Source: Chloroflexia bacterium (lineage in GTDB: Bacteria > Chloroflexota > Chloroflexia > Thermomicrobiales > CFX8). From it: 52,022 nucleotides of DNA. Position numbers and translations under genes: made by a program. The notes beneath the pieces were generated by a model that saw only the letters and a list, made by a program, of their open reading frames with translations, ran no database searches and was not told where the DNA came from. Of the stretch, positions 25,291 through 34,243 are shown piece by piece. The stretch is taken from NCBI GenBank assembly GCA_030431755.1, contig JAUIIK010000020.1:1-52022 (forward strand), written 5' to 3'. Positions within the stretch are counted from its first letter, which is position 1. Every line of letters starts with the position of its first letter.

Positions 25291-25366
25291 CGTAGGGGTG
25301 GAGTTCATCTCCACCCGGTTTTGACTTCGAACCCCGAGCCGGGTGGAGATGAACTCCACCCCTACG
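25291..25366. repeat. Nested GTAGGG palindrome between convergent genes
   Basis: Two perfect 28-base arms (25291-25318 and 25339-25366) flank a 20-base spacer. Each arm begins CGTAGGGGTGG and itself contains a small hairpin (GGTGGAG and CTCCACC around five bases), so the element can form one long stem or two short ones. It lies between the XRE-PAS gene and the convergent CocE gene, where it could stop transcription from both sides. The outer GTAGGG motif is shared with 37858-37932. Confidence 0.9.
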
Positions 25367-25404
25367 AATCTGGTTGGGACTCAGTCACCAATGCGGCTTG
25401 CTGT

Positions 25405-27414
25405 CTAGACATTGTCCCGTGGGATCCGGGCGCTGTGCGAGCGGGAACGAACCCGGACGCCGTCTTCGTAGGCTTCGACCAGCGTCGTCAGATGGAAATG
25501 GTCGTGGTCAGCGCTCAGGGTGCTGCTGGTTGTGACGCGCACATCCCAGTCGCCCCGCCGGGCGTGCCAGGCGTTGTCGACGGTGTTCGTCGCCGATAGC
25601 GGGTTGCCGTCGATGATCGACCACTGGACGCTGCCGGCTGTCTCGATGGTTAGCTCTTCGGCCACCAGCCGGCGCGCCTGCTGCCCGTCGATTGATATCT
25701 CCTGGCTGCCGGTGACTGGGTCGGAGGTGATCTGCCAGCTGCGCGTTGGCGGCTTGATTTCTTTGATGTCAAGCGCCTGTGCTGTTTCGGCTGGCGCGAA
25801 CTCGATCGCCGGAGCGTCCTCCTCTGCCTGGCTGTAGAGCGGCAGCGTAAGCCGGCAGCCGTCGAGCGCCAGCGTCGCCGTCTCTGGCGAGGGCCAGGCC
25901 CAGGGCCAGTAGGCGGTGGACAACGCGAGTCGCAGCCGGTGGCCGGCCGACAGCGACCAGGCGATGGCGTTGAGCCGGAGACGGATGTCGTAAGCGCGGC
26001 CAGGTTCAAGCGGCTCGGGATGCTCGTGGCTGTCGCGGTGGGTCAAATTCAAGAGACCGCGGGTGATCAAGGTCGAGCGGCCATCTGGCCAGACATCGCA
26101 TAGCCGCGCGACGAGCAGCGCCTGCGGCGTGTCAGAGGTGATGCTCGCGCCCAGTTCCGGGAAACCCAGGATCTCGACCGTCTCAGCGAACGGCGCGGTG
26201 TCGAAGGTGACGCAGAGGGCGTCTTCTTGCCGCTGGTCGCCGGGGAAGTCGCCGTCCGCGCCATACGGGCACCACTGCCCCGCGAGTTTGCCGTGCAGCA
26301 GGGAGCCGGTGACGCTGATGCTTGCTATGGAGTCGCTTGCACGCTCCAATGCGCCGCCCGAGGCGGGATAGAGCGCAAGCGGATCGCCGGACAGCGGCCA
26401 GTTGGACTCGGCTATCCACCGGCCCGGCCACTCCGCGTAGTTTGGCGCGGGTTCGAGCGCGTCCGGTATCCAGACCCGCAGGTCGGGGTCGTCTTCAACG
26501 CCGGTGTCGATGCCTTTGAGCCAGCGATCCCACCAGCGCTGGCATTCCTGGAGGAACCCGATCTGTGGGCCGGGCGTGGCGATCTCGGGATAGGCATGGG
26601 CCCAGGGGCCGAGCAAGCCCTTGTGCGGGCCGTCGAGATGTTCGAGCATCCGCGGGACGGCGTTGGAGTAGCCGTCGGACCAGCCGCCAACGGCGAGGAC
26701 CGGGCACTCGACCGCCGCGTAGTCTTCACAGATCGAGCCATGCTGCCAGAACTCGTCGCGCCGCTGATGGGTCATCCAGGCGTCGATCCAGGGCGGCGTC
26801 TCGTCGATGCGCTTGAACCATGTATCGCGCCAGCCCTCGCCAACGACCCAGGGCAGTGGCGGCTTGGCGTTATAGAGCAGCATCGTCGAGGCCCAGGCGA
26901 GCTGGTCGGAGGCGTTCAGGCAGCCGCCGACGTAGTGCACGTCGTCGGCGTAGCGGTCGTCGGTCGAGCAGAGGCTGATGACCGCCTTGAGCTCCGGCGG
27001 GCGGCGGGCTGCAATCTGGAGACCGTTGAAGCCGCCCCAGGAGATGCCGATGATCCCGACGCCGCCGTCGCACCACGGCTGGGCGGCGAGCCATTGCAGG
27101 ATCTCCAGCGCGTCATCCTGCTCTTGCTTCAGGTATTCGTCGTACAGGATGCCGTCGGAGTTGCCGCTGCCGCGCATATCGACCCGCACCGCCGCGTAGC
27201 CGTGGCCGGCGAAGTAGGGCTGCTGGAGCGTGTCGCGCTCGACGGTGCCGTCGGTCAGCCGGTAGGGCAGGTATTCGAGGATCGCCGGAACCGGCTCCGC
27301 TTCGGCCCCCTCGGGCAGCCAGATCCGCACTGCCAGCCGCGTGCCGTCTGCTAGCGTGATCCAAGTGTGGTCGATTCGTTTGACTGCGTGGGGAAAATCC
27401 GTTCTCACTGTCAC
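25405..27414 (-). CDS. CocE/NonD-family alpha/beta hydrolase (X-Pro peptidase-like)
   Basis: A 669-residue hydrolase. The N-terminal alpha/beta-hydrolase domain shows LEYLPYRLTD, VRVDMRGSGNSDG and the nucleophile Ser125 in GIIGISWGGFNGL; the acid is in GGWSDGYSN and the histidine in LLGPWAHAYPE. The C-terminal half is the jelly-roll of X-Pro dipeptidyl-peptidase and cocaine-esterase proteins (RAYDIRLRLNAIAWSLSAGH-RLRLALSTAYWPWAWP). These enzymes cleave esters or Xaa-Pro peptides; the substrate is open. No signal peptide is seen. The GTG at 27414 is two bases after the stop of the methyltransferase gene, so the two are coupled. Confidence 0.9.
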   Translation of the reverse strand: MTVRTDFPHAVKRIDHTWITLADGTRLAVRIWLPEGAEAEPVPAILEYLPYRLTDGTVERDTLQQPYFAGHGYAAVRVDMRGSGNSDGILYDEYLKQEQDDALEILQWLAAQPWCDGGVGIIGISWGGFNGLQIAARRPPELKAVISLCSTDDRYADDVHYVGGCLNASDQLAWASTMLLYNAKPPLPWVVGEGWRDTWFKRIDETPPWIDAWMTHQRRDEFWQHGSICEDYAAVECPVLAVGGWSDGYSNAVPRMLEHLDGPHKGLLGPWAHAYPEIATPGPQIGFLQECQRWWDRWLKGIDTGVEDDPDLRVWIPDALEPAPNYAEWPGRWIAESNWPLSGDPLALYPASGGALERASDSIASISVTGSLLHGKLAGQWCPYGADGDFPGDQRQEDALCVTFDTAPFAETVEILGFPELGASITSDTPQALLVARLCDVWPDGRSTLITRGLLNLTHRDSHEHPEPLEPGRAYDIRLRLNAIAWSLSAGHRLRLALSTAYWPWAWPSPETATLALDGCRLTLPLYSQAEEDAPAIEFAPAETAQALDIKEIKPPTRSWQITSDPVTGSQEISIDGQQARRLVAEELTIETAGSVQWSIIDGNPLSATNTVDNAWHARRGDWDVRVTTSSTLSADHDHFHLTTLVEAYEDGVRVRSRSHSARIPRDNV

Positions 27415-27416
27415 GG

Positions 27417-28061
27417 CTATGCGCTCGCTTCCGGTTTACGGGCTGTCCACCAGACAAATGTCGCCGGGCCGTGGCCCTCGTTGATCGTCTCGACGCGCTG
27501 GCTCAGGATCTCGAAGCCCGCCTTGTGGACGAGTTGCCTCGTCGTCTCAGGGCCGGGGTGCGACCAGACCATCGGTGCGCCGAGCCAATCTTCCTCGTAA
27601 CCGCGATAGGTGGCGTTCGCGCCGGAGTTGAAGGCGAAGATCCCGCCTGGCGCAAGCCAGCTCAGAACATTTCGGAAGAGCGGCGCGTGCTGTTCAAATG
27701 GGAGGTGCACAATCGAGAACAGCGCGACGATGCCGGCGAACCCGCTGTCCGGGAACTCCAGAGCGGTCATGTCGCTCTGGACGAAGGTTGCGCTCGGTGC
27801 GGCTCGACCGGCGCGGGCGAGCTGTTCGGCGGAGATGTCGACGCCGGTGTAGTCGAAGCGCTGGCTCAGGAGGCGGGCGGTTGGCTCGCCGTTGCCGCAG
27901 CCGAGCTCGAGCACCCGGCTCGCTGGCGGCAGTGAATCCAGCAGGAGCCGTGTCACACGCTCGCGCTCGGGCGAGTAGATCCTGGCGGCCCAGGTCGCGT
28001 AGAGGTCCGCGATCTGGTCGTAGCCGGATGCGACGATGCCGGCGAAATCTTCGAAGTTCAT
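27417..28061 (-). CDS. Class I SAM-dependent methyltransferase
   Basis: This 214-residue protein has motif I in VLELGCGNGEPTARLL, the acidic ribose-binding residue in YTGVDISAEQL, motif II-like SATFVQSDMTALEFPDSGF, and IVHLPFEQHAPLF ahead of LAPGGIFAF. It is a class I Rossmann methyltransferase of the UbiE/SmtA-like kind; the acceptor is unknown. Residues about 10-25 (GYDQIADLYATWAA) resemble the lid helix of ubiquinone-type methyltransferases. The ATG at 28061 begins the conserved region; the upstream extension is not protein-like. It is coupled to the CocE gene and divergent from the MFS pair. Confidence 0.9.
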   Translation of the reverse strand: MNFEDFAGIVASGYDQIADLYATWAARIYSPERERVTRLLLDSLPPASRVLELGCGNGEPTARLLSQRFDYTGVDISAEQLARAGRAAPSATFVQSDMTALEFPDSGFAGIVALFSIVHLPFEQHAPLFRNVLSWLAPGGIFAFNSGANATYRGYEEDWLGAPMVWSHPGPETTRQLVHKAGFEILSQRVETINEGHGPATFVWWTARKPEASA

Positions 28062-28134
28062 CCCATGTCTTCCGTTCCGATATGACGCTATCATCCACTG
28101 TATTCGACTTTGCCGCTCGTTGGAACGGTGATCC

Positions 28135-29406
28135 ATGGATCTACTGGGTTTCTCGCGCAGCCTGCCCACTGGCGAAGCGCGCCGCGGTTTCTTCCTGCTG
28201 ATGATCATGTCGGCGGCATTCGGCATGGCGCTGTCGGTCCAGGACAACGTCGTCTCGAACTACTTCGGCGATGTCCTCGGCCTCGAAGGCCCGCAGTTCG
28301 GCTACATCACCGCGATTCGCGAAGTGCCCGGCTTCCTGCTGATTTTCCTGACGGCGCTCTTCTACAAGATGTCGATACCCCGTCTGACGGCGATGATGCT
28401 GATCTTGCTTGCTGCCGGGATGATGCTCTTCACCTTCTCCAGCTCGTTCTGGACGGTCGCGCCCTGGGTCGTTATCACCTCGATGGGCTATCACACGGTC
28501 TTGCAGACGCAGTATGCGCTCGGGCTGAGTGTGACGACCGAGAACCGCGCTGGCGCGGTGCTTGGCCGGCTCACGGCGGTGAACAATGCCGGCGCGCTCG
28601 TCGCGATGGGCACGGTCTTCGTGATCTTCTGGGTCGCGCCGGACGCATTTCGCCCGACCTTCGTCCTGGCCGGACTGATGGCGCTCGTAGCCGCCGCCGC
28701 GGTCTACGGGCTGCCGAACCTCCACGACGGCGTCAAGCAGGAGGTCGTCCCTGAGCGTCCGAAGATGGTCGTCCGGCGACCGTATCGCTATTACTACTAC
28801 CTGCACCTGCTCGACGGCGCGCGGATGCAGATCTTCTTCTCGTTCGGCCTCTACGTGCTGGTCGTGATCTACGGGATGGAGGTCTGGGAGGTCTCGCTGG
28901 TGCTCGTCGCGACGAAGCTCGTGGCGATGCTGACCGGTCCCTGGATCGGCAACATGATCGATGAGCATGGCGAGAAGCCGCTCCTCGGCGCGCTCAACAT
29001 CATCTACATCTTCGCGCTCGCCGGCTACGCCTTGATCGACAATGTCTACGTCGCCTCCGGCATCTTTCTGGTCTACTCCGTGATCTTCCCGCTCTCTGGC
29101 GTTGGTTCCGCGACCTATCTTCGCAAGGTGGCGGTGCGCGATGAGATTGCGCCGACGTTGGCGATGGGCGTCACGCTCAGCCACGCGGCGGCGATCATCG
29201 TGCCGGTCGCGACGGGCTTCATCCTCAACTACGTCGGCTACCAGGTTCCCTTCCTGATCGCCTGCGTCTTCGCCACCTTCACGATCTTCGTGACGCGCAA
29301 GCTCGACCCGCGCACCCAGCGCTCGCCGGCGCGCATCGCTGAAGATGAGCGCATCCACGGCCGGCTCGTGACCAGTGAGCCAGCGATCGAACCGGCGGAC
29401 GGCTAG
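28135..29406 (+). CDS. MFS transporter, tandem copy 1
   Basis: A 423-residue, 12-helix major-facilitator carrier. The first helix region reads GFFLLMIMSAAFGMALSVQDN, and internal conserved stretches are GYITAIREVPGFLLIFLTAL and GVGSATYLRKVAVRDEIAP. The charged TM2-3 loop and its usual D-R-x-G-R/K form are weak. The cytoplasmic middle loop holds ERPKMVVRRPYRYYYYLHLL. The end has RSPARIAEDERI, shared with copy 2. The substrate is unknown. It starts from ATG at 28135 without a strong ribosome site. It is a tandem duplicate of the next gene: both share the two cited segments and most of the loop. Confidence 0.88.
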   Translation: MDLLGFSRSLPTGEARRGFFLLMIMSAAFGMALSVQDNVVSNYFGDVLGLEGPQFGYITAIREVPGFLLIFLTALFYKMSIPRLTAMMLILLAAGMMLFTFSSSFWTVAPWVVITSMGYHTVLQTQYALGLSVTTENRAGAVLGRLTAVNNAGALVAMGTVFVIFWVAPDAFRPTFVLAGLMALVAAAAVYGLPNLHDGVKQEVVPERPKMVVRRPYRYYYYLHLLDGARMQIFFSFGLYVLVVIYGMEVWEVSLVLVATKLVAMLTGPWIGNMIDEHGEKPLLGALNIIYIFALAGYALIDNVYVASGIFLVYSVIFPLSGVGSATYLRKVAVRDEIAPTLAMGVTLSHAAAIIVPVATGFILNYVGYQVPFLIACVFATFTIFVTRKLDPRTQRSPARIAEDERIHGRLVTSEPAIEPADG

Positions 29407-29489
29407 CGGCAGGCGAGCTGCGTGCCAGTTCAGGTGGCTTCGAGTATGATTCCCGGATTCAGCGATGATTAAGCGTCGCTTCACGGAAT

Positions 29490-30767
29490 GTGGCGGTGGA
29501 GATGTTCGGATATCGCAATCTGCAGACTGAAGAAGCGCGGCGCGGCTTCTGGCTTCTGCTCATCGCTACCCTGTCAATCGGGATGGCGATGGCGATTCAG
29601 CAGAACATCGTCACCAATTACTTCCGCGATGACCTGGGCCTCGAAGGTTCGCAGTTCGGCTACATCACGGCCATTCGTGAGATTCCCGGTTTTCTCCTGA
29701 TCTTCGTCACCGCGCTCTTCTACCGGCTCTCGCTTCCGAAGCTCACGGCGCTGGCGTTCGTGGTCCTCGCCGTAGGCTATGGCTTCTTTGGTCTGTCAGT
29801 GTCGATGTGGTCGGTGGCGCCGTGGGTCATTATCTCGTCGATGGGCTACCACACGATCCACCAGACCAAGTTCGCGCTCGGCATGAGCCTGACGACTGAA
29901 TCGAACTCCGGCAAGATCCTCGGCGCGTTCACCGCGCTCAACAATGTCGGCGCCCTCTTCGCGATGGTGCTGGTCATGGTCATCTTCTATTTCGAGTGGA
30001 TCTCCTTCCGGCCGATGTTTGTCATTGCCGGGGCGATTGCGCTGATCGGGGCAGTCGCCATATTCGGCTTCCCGAATCTCCGCGATGGTGAGAAAGATGA
30101 GGTGGTCGCCGACCGTCCGAAGATGGTCTATCGCAAACCGTACCGTTTCTATTACTACCTCAATCTCCTTGATGGCGGTCGGCAACAGATCTTCTTCTCG
30201 TTCGGGCTCTTCGTGCTGGTCGATGCCTACGGGATGTCGGTCTGGGAGATTAGCGCGCTGCTGATCGGTGTGCGCCTGATTGGCATCGTGTCGAGCACCT
30301 GGATTGGCGGTTTGATCGACCGCCACGGTGAGCGGGCGATGCTTGGCTTCGTCAACTTCGGCTACATCTTCGCGCTGGCCGGCTATGCGCTGGTCCAGAA
30401 CGTCTATCTGGCTGCTGCCTGTTACCTGGTCTATTCGTTCATCATGCCGCTCTCCGGGATGGGCTCGGCGACCTATCTCCGCAAGGTCGCGATTCGTGAC
30501 GAGATCGCGCCGTCGCTGGCGATGGGCGTGACGTTGCAGCATGCCGCCGCTATCGTCGTGCCGATCTCCGCCGGGTTCATCCTCAACTACGTCGGCTACC
30601 AGGTGCCGTTCCTGATCGCCTGTATCTTCTCCAGCTTCACGATTCTGGTGACCCGCCGGCTCGATCCGGCGACGCAGCGCTCGCCCGCCCGCATCGCCGA
30701 GGACGAGCGCATCCGTGCCAGTGTCGCGCCATCCTCCGGGCTCGTTGTCGATCCTGCGGACGGCTAG
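29490..30767 (+). CDS. MFS transporter, tandem copy 2
   Basis: A 425-residue 12-helix carrier closely related to copy 1: ARRGFWLLLIATLSIGMAMA, GSQFGYITAIREIPGFLLI, YHTIHQTKFALGMSL, MGSATYLRKVAIRDEIAPSL and VSAGFILNYVGYQVPFLI-type segments all have equivalents. The start may be the GTG at 29490 or the ATG at 29502, which aligns better with copy 1; GGTGGAG is next to the ATG. The 83-base gap to copy 1 suggests one transcript. Two diverged copies side by side may differ in substrate, or may form a hetero-pair. The gene converges on a phosphodiesterase gene with an inverted-repeat element between. Confidence 0.88.
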   Translation: MAVEMFGYRNLQTEEARRGFWLLLIATLSIGMAMAIQQNIVTNYFRDDLGLEGSQFGYITAIREIPGFLLIFVTALFYRLSLPKLTALAFVVLAVGYGFFGLSVSMWSVAPWVIISSMGYHTIHQTKFALGMSLTTESNSGKILGAFTALNNVGALFAMVLVMVIFYFEWISFRPMFVIAGAIALIGAVAIFGFPNLRDGEKDEVVADRPKMVYRKPYRFYYYLNLLDGGRQQIFFSFGLFVLVDAYGMSVWEISALLIGVRLIGIVSSTWIGGLIDRHGERAMLGFVNFGYIFALAGYALVQNVYLAAACYLVYSFIMPLSGMGSATYLRKVAIRDEIAPSLAMGVTLQHAAAIVVPISAGFILNYVGYQVPFLIACIFSSFTILVTRRLDPATQRSPARIAEDERIRASVAPSSGLVVDPADG

Positions 30768-30774
30768 ACCAGAC

Positions 30775-31111
30775 TGCATCAAGTTCGGCGTCGGACAGGC
30801 GGACCGCGCCCGCCTTCTCCGCCGCACGCCTCCAACCAACGTCCCTGACACACGTCCCGCTTCGAACATGGCATCCCGAGGAAGGTTTTGCGCCCGAGGG
30901 ATCTCCGACCGCCTGCGCCGCCCTCCGCGGAGGACAGTCCCGGTCGCGACAGTCCGGTTGTTCACCTTCTGTCGCCCCCGACAGGTGGCACGCGCGCGGC
31001 AAGATCCCTCGTGCCTCGGGATGACCATGTTGATGCTGTGGCGTGTCCTGTAAGGGGTCGTAGGCCAGCGGACAACGGACACCTGCCGACACGACGCCTT
31101 AACTTGATGCA
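30775..31111. repeat. Inverted-repeat element between convergent genes
   Basis: A 337-base non-coding element. Outer arms TGCATCAAGTT (30775-30785) and AACTTGATGCA (31101-31111) match perfectly, and pairing continues imperfectly inward for about 20 more bases. An inner inverted repeat is formed by CATCCCGAGG plus CGAGGGATCT at 30872-30904 (with 13 extra bases between) and the uninterrupted complement at 31002-31023. The same inner sequence recurs at 44134-44278. It has no credible gene. Together with 30768-31199 as a whole it fills the gap between the MFS pair and the phosphodiesterase. Confidence 0.75.
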
Positions 31112-31199
31112 TGAAGAGTGACTTAGACTCCACCACTACGCTGCCGTGCGCAATCTCCTCACGGGCCGTGTCCCAGCGTTGTGTAGCCGAGGCTCGGGT

Positions 31200-33245
31200 C
31201 TAGCTCGCCGAACCCTGGGCCGAGCTGATCCAGCCTTTGAGTACCCGATGCAGATGGCCCGCGCCGATGATCGGATCGGCGACATCGTCGTGGACCAGCT
31301 CGACTGGATGTAGCACGAACGGTTCAATCTGGGTGCCGCCCAGGCCCCCGTGGCTGCCGACCAGCTCCTCGAAGGCCGCCACCTCGCCGGTTTCCGGGTC
31401 GTACATGCTCATTACCAGAATGTCCGGCGCGTTGTCGAATGCGTTCTCGCGCCTAAGGTGGCGCGCCGCGTTCGGACCGTAGGGTTGCAGTGGGTTTTCG
31501 CCAACGAAGTAATCGTGATCGAGGTAGTAGATGCCCTCGGAACTGAGGACGACCGCGCCGTCCTGCTCCGAGCGCATCACGATGAAGCCGACGCCGGGAT
31601 GGGCGTTGAGCTCTGCCAGCAGCATTGGAAACTGAGCGCTGATCGTTTCGAGCGTCAGCCGCTCCGGCCACTCGGGGAATGAGATCAAACCGAGGTTGCC
31701 GGAGGCGAGGACCACGGCTCGGTTCGTGGTGCTGGCGACCGTCTGTTGAGCGCGCTGTTCGTCGGGCTCCAGATTGACCGTGCCGGCGTCGGATTCCAGT
31801 CTGTCACGTAGGAGCCGGCGTGTGAGGCGGGACGAACGGTTGTCCCGTTGAATGGCCTCGCTGAGCGCCGCGCTCAACCCGCTGTAGCCTTCGTCCGCCA
31901 GATCAAGCGTCGTCACGTCGACATCACCGGTGCAGCGGTCGACGAGTTCGCCGAGCGTTTCGCCGTAGCGCTGGCGGAAGGTGGCGCCCTGGCTCTGGCC
32001 GTGATCGGAGAGCACGATCAGGTGGTAGGGGCGTGGCGTTTGTTCGGCGACACGTGCGAGCCGCGCGATCATCTGGTCGAGCCGCCTGAGCACCTTGAAG
32101 GAGTCCGAGCGGTCAATCCCCGAATGGTGGGCGACCTCGTCATAGGCGAAGAAGGTGCAGTAGACCGCAGGAACCCCACGCAACATGTCGGAGGCAACCA
32201 TGAATGCGCCGGCTTCCTGGAGGAACACATTGGTGCCGCCGCGCACCAGGGAGTATTCCAGGCTGCGATGGATGCGTGGTTCGATCTGCTTGAAGCGCTG
32301 GCGCTGCGCCTGGAAGATCTCGCGGATGACTTCGGCGACGAAGAGCCCGAGGGTGCGGGCGAGCATGTAGGGGTTGCTGAAGTAGGCGAAGTAGCTCGTC
32401 TGACCGCCGCCACTGCCACTCCCGATGCGGCTGAAAGTGGCGACGCAGTCCGGGGCGTCGCCGGAAAAGACGTTGAAGCGGCTACTGCCGCCGCCTGCAA
32501 GCAAACCGTCACCGGTGGAGAGTCGCGCTTCTAGGTCGCGCGCGGTGGCCATCTTGCTCGACACCATCAGCTTCCCGGCGGGCTTGTCCCACCAGCGAAA
32601 GGCCGGGATTCCCGTGTTGTCGCCGAGTAGGATACCCGCCTGGCTTGACGAGGTTTGCGACGAAAGATCCGGCTCCCAGCTGGTTAGCTTGTGGTGACCG
32701 TCATTTAGCCAGCGCGCAAGTGTCGGCATGTCGCCGCGTGCGATAGCGCGTTCGAGGATTGGCCGTGCCAGCCCGTCGATCTCGATGAAGATGAAGCCGG
32801 CTGTTTGCAAGTGGCGCGTGCTGCGGTAGCGCTGGACGAGCGGTTTGACGACGAAGCGGGAATAGGCGGCATCCTCGTCGAGTGCGAAGAGCGCGCCGAA
32901 GAGTGTGCTGGTAAAGGTCAGGACCAGGGCGACGAGGATCGACTCGACGAAGTCGTTGATGAAGACGCTGTTCGGGTCGAGCGCGTCGACGATCTCGGCG
33001 CTGATCCGCACCGCTACGGCGATCAGGAAGAAGCTTGCGACTGGAAAGAGCAGCGGGTGGAAGCGGGAGGCGATGCGATAGATCGTCGGCCAGGTAAGGG
33101 TAACGACCACGATCACCGTCAGGGCAGTCAGGATCGCTGCCCAGAGAGAGCTCACCGCGAGGCCGGGCACGATGCTCGAGAGTAGAAACAGCACCAGCCC
33201 CTGGCTCAGCCCAACGAAGATGACCCAGAGGACAAGTCGTCTCAC
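31200..33245 (-). CDS. Membrane-anchored alkaline-phosphatase-superfamily phosphodiesterase
   Basis: A 681-residue protein in two parts. Residues 1-125 hold four membrane helices (LFLLSSIVPGLAVSSLWAAI and others) resembling phage-holin-like or four-helix membrane domains. Residues about 150-670 are an alkaline-phosphatase-superfamily domain of the nucleotide pyrophosphatase/phosphodiesterase type: metal-binding IEIDGLARPIL, a Ser/Thr nucleophile region near DLSSQTSSSQAG, DEVAHHSG, LSDHGQSQGATF and GSHGGLGG. Known relatives hydrolyse phosphodiesters or phosphonates. The catalytic domain may face either side; its side depends on the helix count. The start ATG is at 33245; a 45-base gap leads to the tartronate-semialdehyde reductase gene, so co-transcription is possible. 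Confidence 0.85.
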   Translation of the reverse strand: MRRLVLWVIFVGLSQGLVLFLLSSIVPGLAVSSLWAAILTALTVIVVVTLTWPTIYRIASRFHPLLFPVASFFLIAVAVRISAEIVDALDPNSVFINDFVESILVALVLTFTSTLFGALFALDEDAAYSRFVVKPLVQRYRSTRHLQTAGFIFIEIDGLARPILERAIARGDMPTLARWLNDGHHKLTSWEPDLSSQTSSSQAGILLGDNTGIPAFRWWDKPAGKLMVSSKMATARDLEARLSTGDGLLAGGGSSRFNVFSGDAPDCVATFSRIGSGSGGGQTSYFAYFSNPYMLARTLGLFVAEVIREIFQAQRQRFKQIEPRIHRSLEYSLVRGGTNVFLQEAGAFMVASDMLRGVPAVYCTFFAYDEVAHHSGIDRSDSFKVLRRLDQMIARLARVAEQTPRPYHLIVLSDHGQSQGATFRQRYGETLGELVDRCTGDVDVTTLDLADEGYSGLSAALSEAIQRDNRSSRLTRRLLRDRLESDAGTVNLEPDEQRAQQTVASTTNRAVVLASGNLGLISFPEWPERLTLETISAQFPMLLAELNAHPGVGFIVMRSEQDGAVVLSSEGIYYLDHDYFVGENPLQPYGPNAARHLRRENAFDNAPDILVMSMYDPETGEVAAFEELVGSHGGLGGTQIEPFVLHPVELVHDDVADPIIGAGHLHRVLKGWISSAQGSAS

Positions 33246-33290
33246 GTGTCCGCTGCCCCGTCATTGCGCTCGGGCCACCGCCCCGCGCCG

Positions 33291-34196
33291 CTAGCGGTCG
33301 GCGACCTTGAAGCCCGCCATTGTCTCGATCGCCGTGATCAGGGCGGAGTGGTCGAGGTCTCCGCGGCCGTTCGCGGCCAGCGCGTCATAGAGCTGGGAGA
33401 CGAGCGCTGTCACCGGTAGCGCAACGCCGAACTCCTTGCCGGTGTCCATGATGATGCCGAGGTCTTTGCGGTGCAGATCGATCCGGAAACCGGGATCGAA
33501 CTTACCCTCGATCATCGTCGGGCCGCGTAGCTCCATGACCCGGCTGGCGGCCAGTCCGCCATTGAGCACCTGGATGATCTTCTCAGGATCGACGCCCGCC
33601 TTCGCGCCGAGGACAAGGGCTTCGCTGGCGGCGGCGTAGTTGACGGCGACCGCGATCTGGTTGCAAGCCTTGACAGTCTGGCCGGCGCCGGCATCGCCGC
33701 AGTGAGTGACGGTGCCGCCAAGCACCTCGAAGATCGGCATCGCCCGCTCGAAGTCCGCGGCGGTCCCGCCGACCATAATGCTCAGCGTGCCGGCAATCGC
33801 GCCCTGGTCGCCGCCGCTGACCGGGGCATCGAGAGCGCTCGCTCCGCGTTCTTCGAGGGCGGCGTTGACGGCAATTGCGGTGGCTGGCGCAATCGTGCTC
33901 ATGTCGATCAGTAGATCGCCGGCGCTCATCGCTTCGATCAGACCGTCACCGTCAACGCCGTAGAAGACGTCGTTGACCTCCGGCGAGTCCGGCAGCATCG
34001 TGACGACGACCGAGACAGCCTCGCCGACCTCCTTGGGGCTGCCGGCCGCGGTAACACCGTCGAACTCACCGTCCAGACGGTCGACGACCGCGCGGCTGCG
34101 GTTGTGGATGACGAGCTCATAGCCCGCGTTGAGCAAGTTCTTGGCCATGGGCTCGCCCATGATGCCGAGTCCGATGAATCCGATCTTCTCTGCCAT
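33291..34196 (-). CDS. garR: 2-hydroxy-3-oxopropionate (tartronate semialdehyde) reductase
   Basis: A 301-residue NAD(P)-dependent reductase of the beta-hydroxyacid dehydrogenase family. It opens with the Rossmann motif IGFIGLGIMGEPMAKNLL; the substrate-binding ALDAPVSGGDQGAIAG and the catalytic Lys in TVKACNQIAVA are present, as is the late DLHRKDLGI motif. The family call is firm; tartronate semialdehyde as substrate is supported by its neighbour, hydroxypyruvate isomerase, whose product it reduces to D-glycerate. AGGAG precedes the ATG at 34196. The glyoxylate carboligase normally found with these two genes is not in the window. Confidence 0.9.
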   Translation of the reverse strand: MAEKIGFIGLGIMGEPMAKNLLNAGYELVIHNRSRAVVDRLDGEFDGVTAAGSPKEVGEAVSVVVTMLPDSPEVNDVFYGVDGDGLIEAMSAGDLLIDMSTIAPATAIAVNAALEERGASALDAPVSGGDQGAIAGTLSIMVGGTAADFERAMPIFEVLGGTVTHCGDAGAGQTVKACNQIAVAVNYAAASEALVLGAKAGVDPEKIIQVLNGGLAASRVMELRGPTMIEGKFDPGFRIDLHRKDLGIIMDTGKEFGVALPVTALVSQLYDALAANGRGDLDHSALITAIETMAGFKVADR

Positions 34197-34243
34197 GCTG
34201 GCTCCTATCTTGTAGTGATTGCCGTCGATCAAGTGCGTGTGGA

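Noticed and set aside
26227-27354. 375-codon open frame on the plus strand
   Set aside because: It is antisense to the CocE gene, with shadow-frame composition.
28141-29484. 447-codon open frame on the minus strand
   Set aside because: It is antisense to the first MFS gene; its protein is extremely rich in Arg, His and Asp with no domain-like pattern.
29796-31136. 446-codon open frame on the minus strand
   Set aside because: It is antisense to the second MFS gene and runs through the inverted-repeat element; no coding signals.
31200-33245. Phage holin from a prophage
   Set aside because: Only the membrane part resembles a holin, it is fused to a phosphodiesterase, and no phage gene is nearby.
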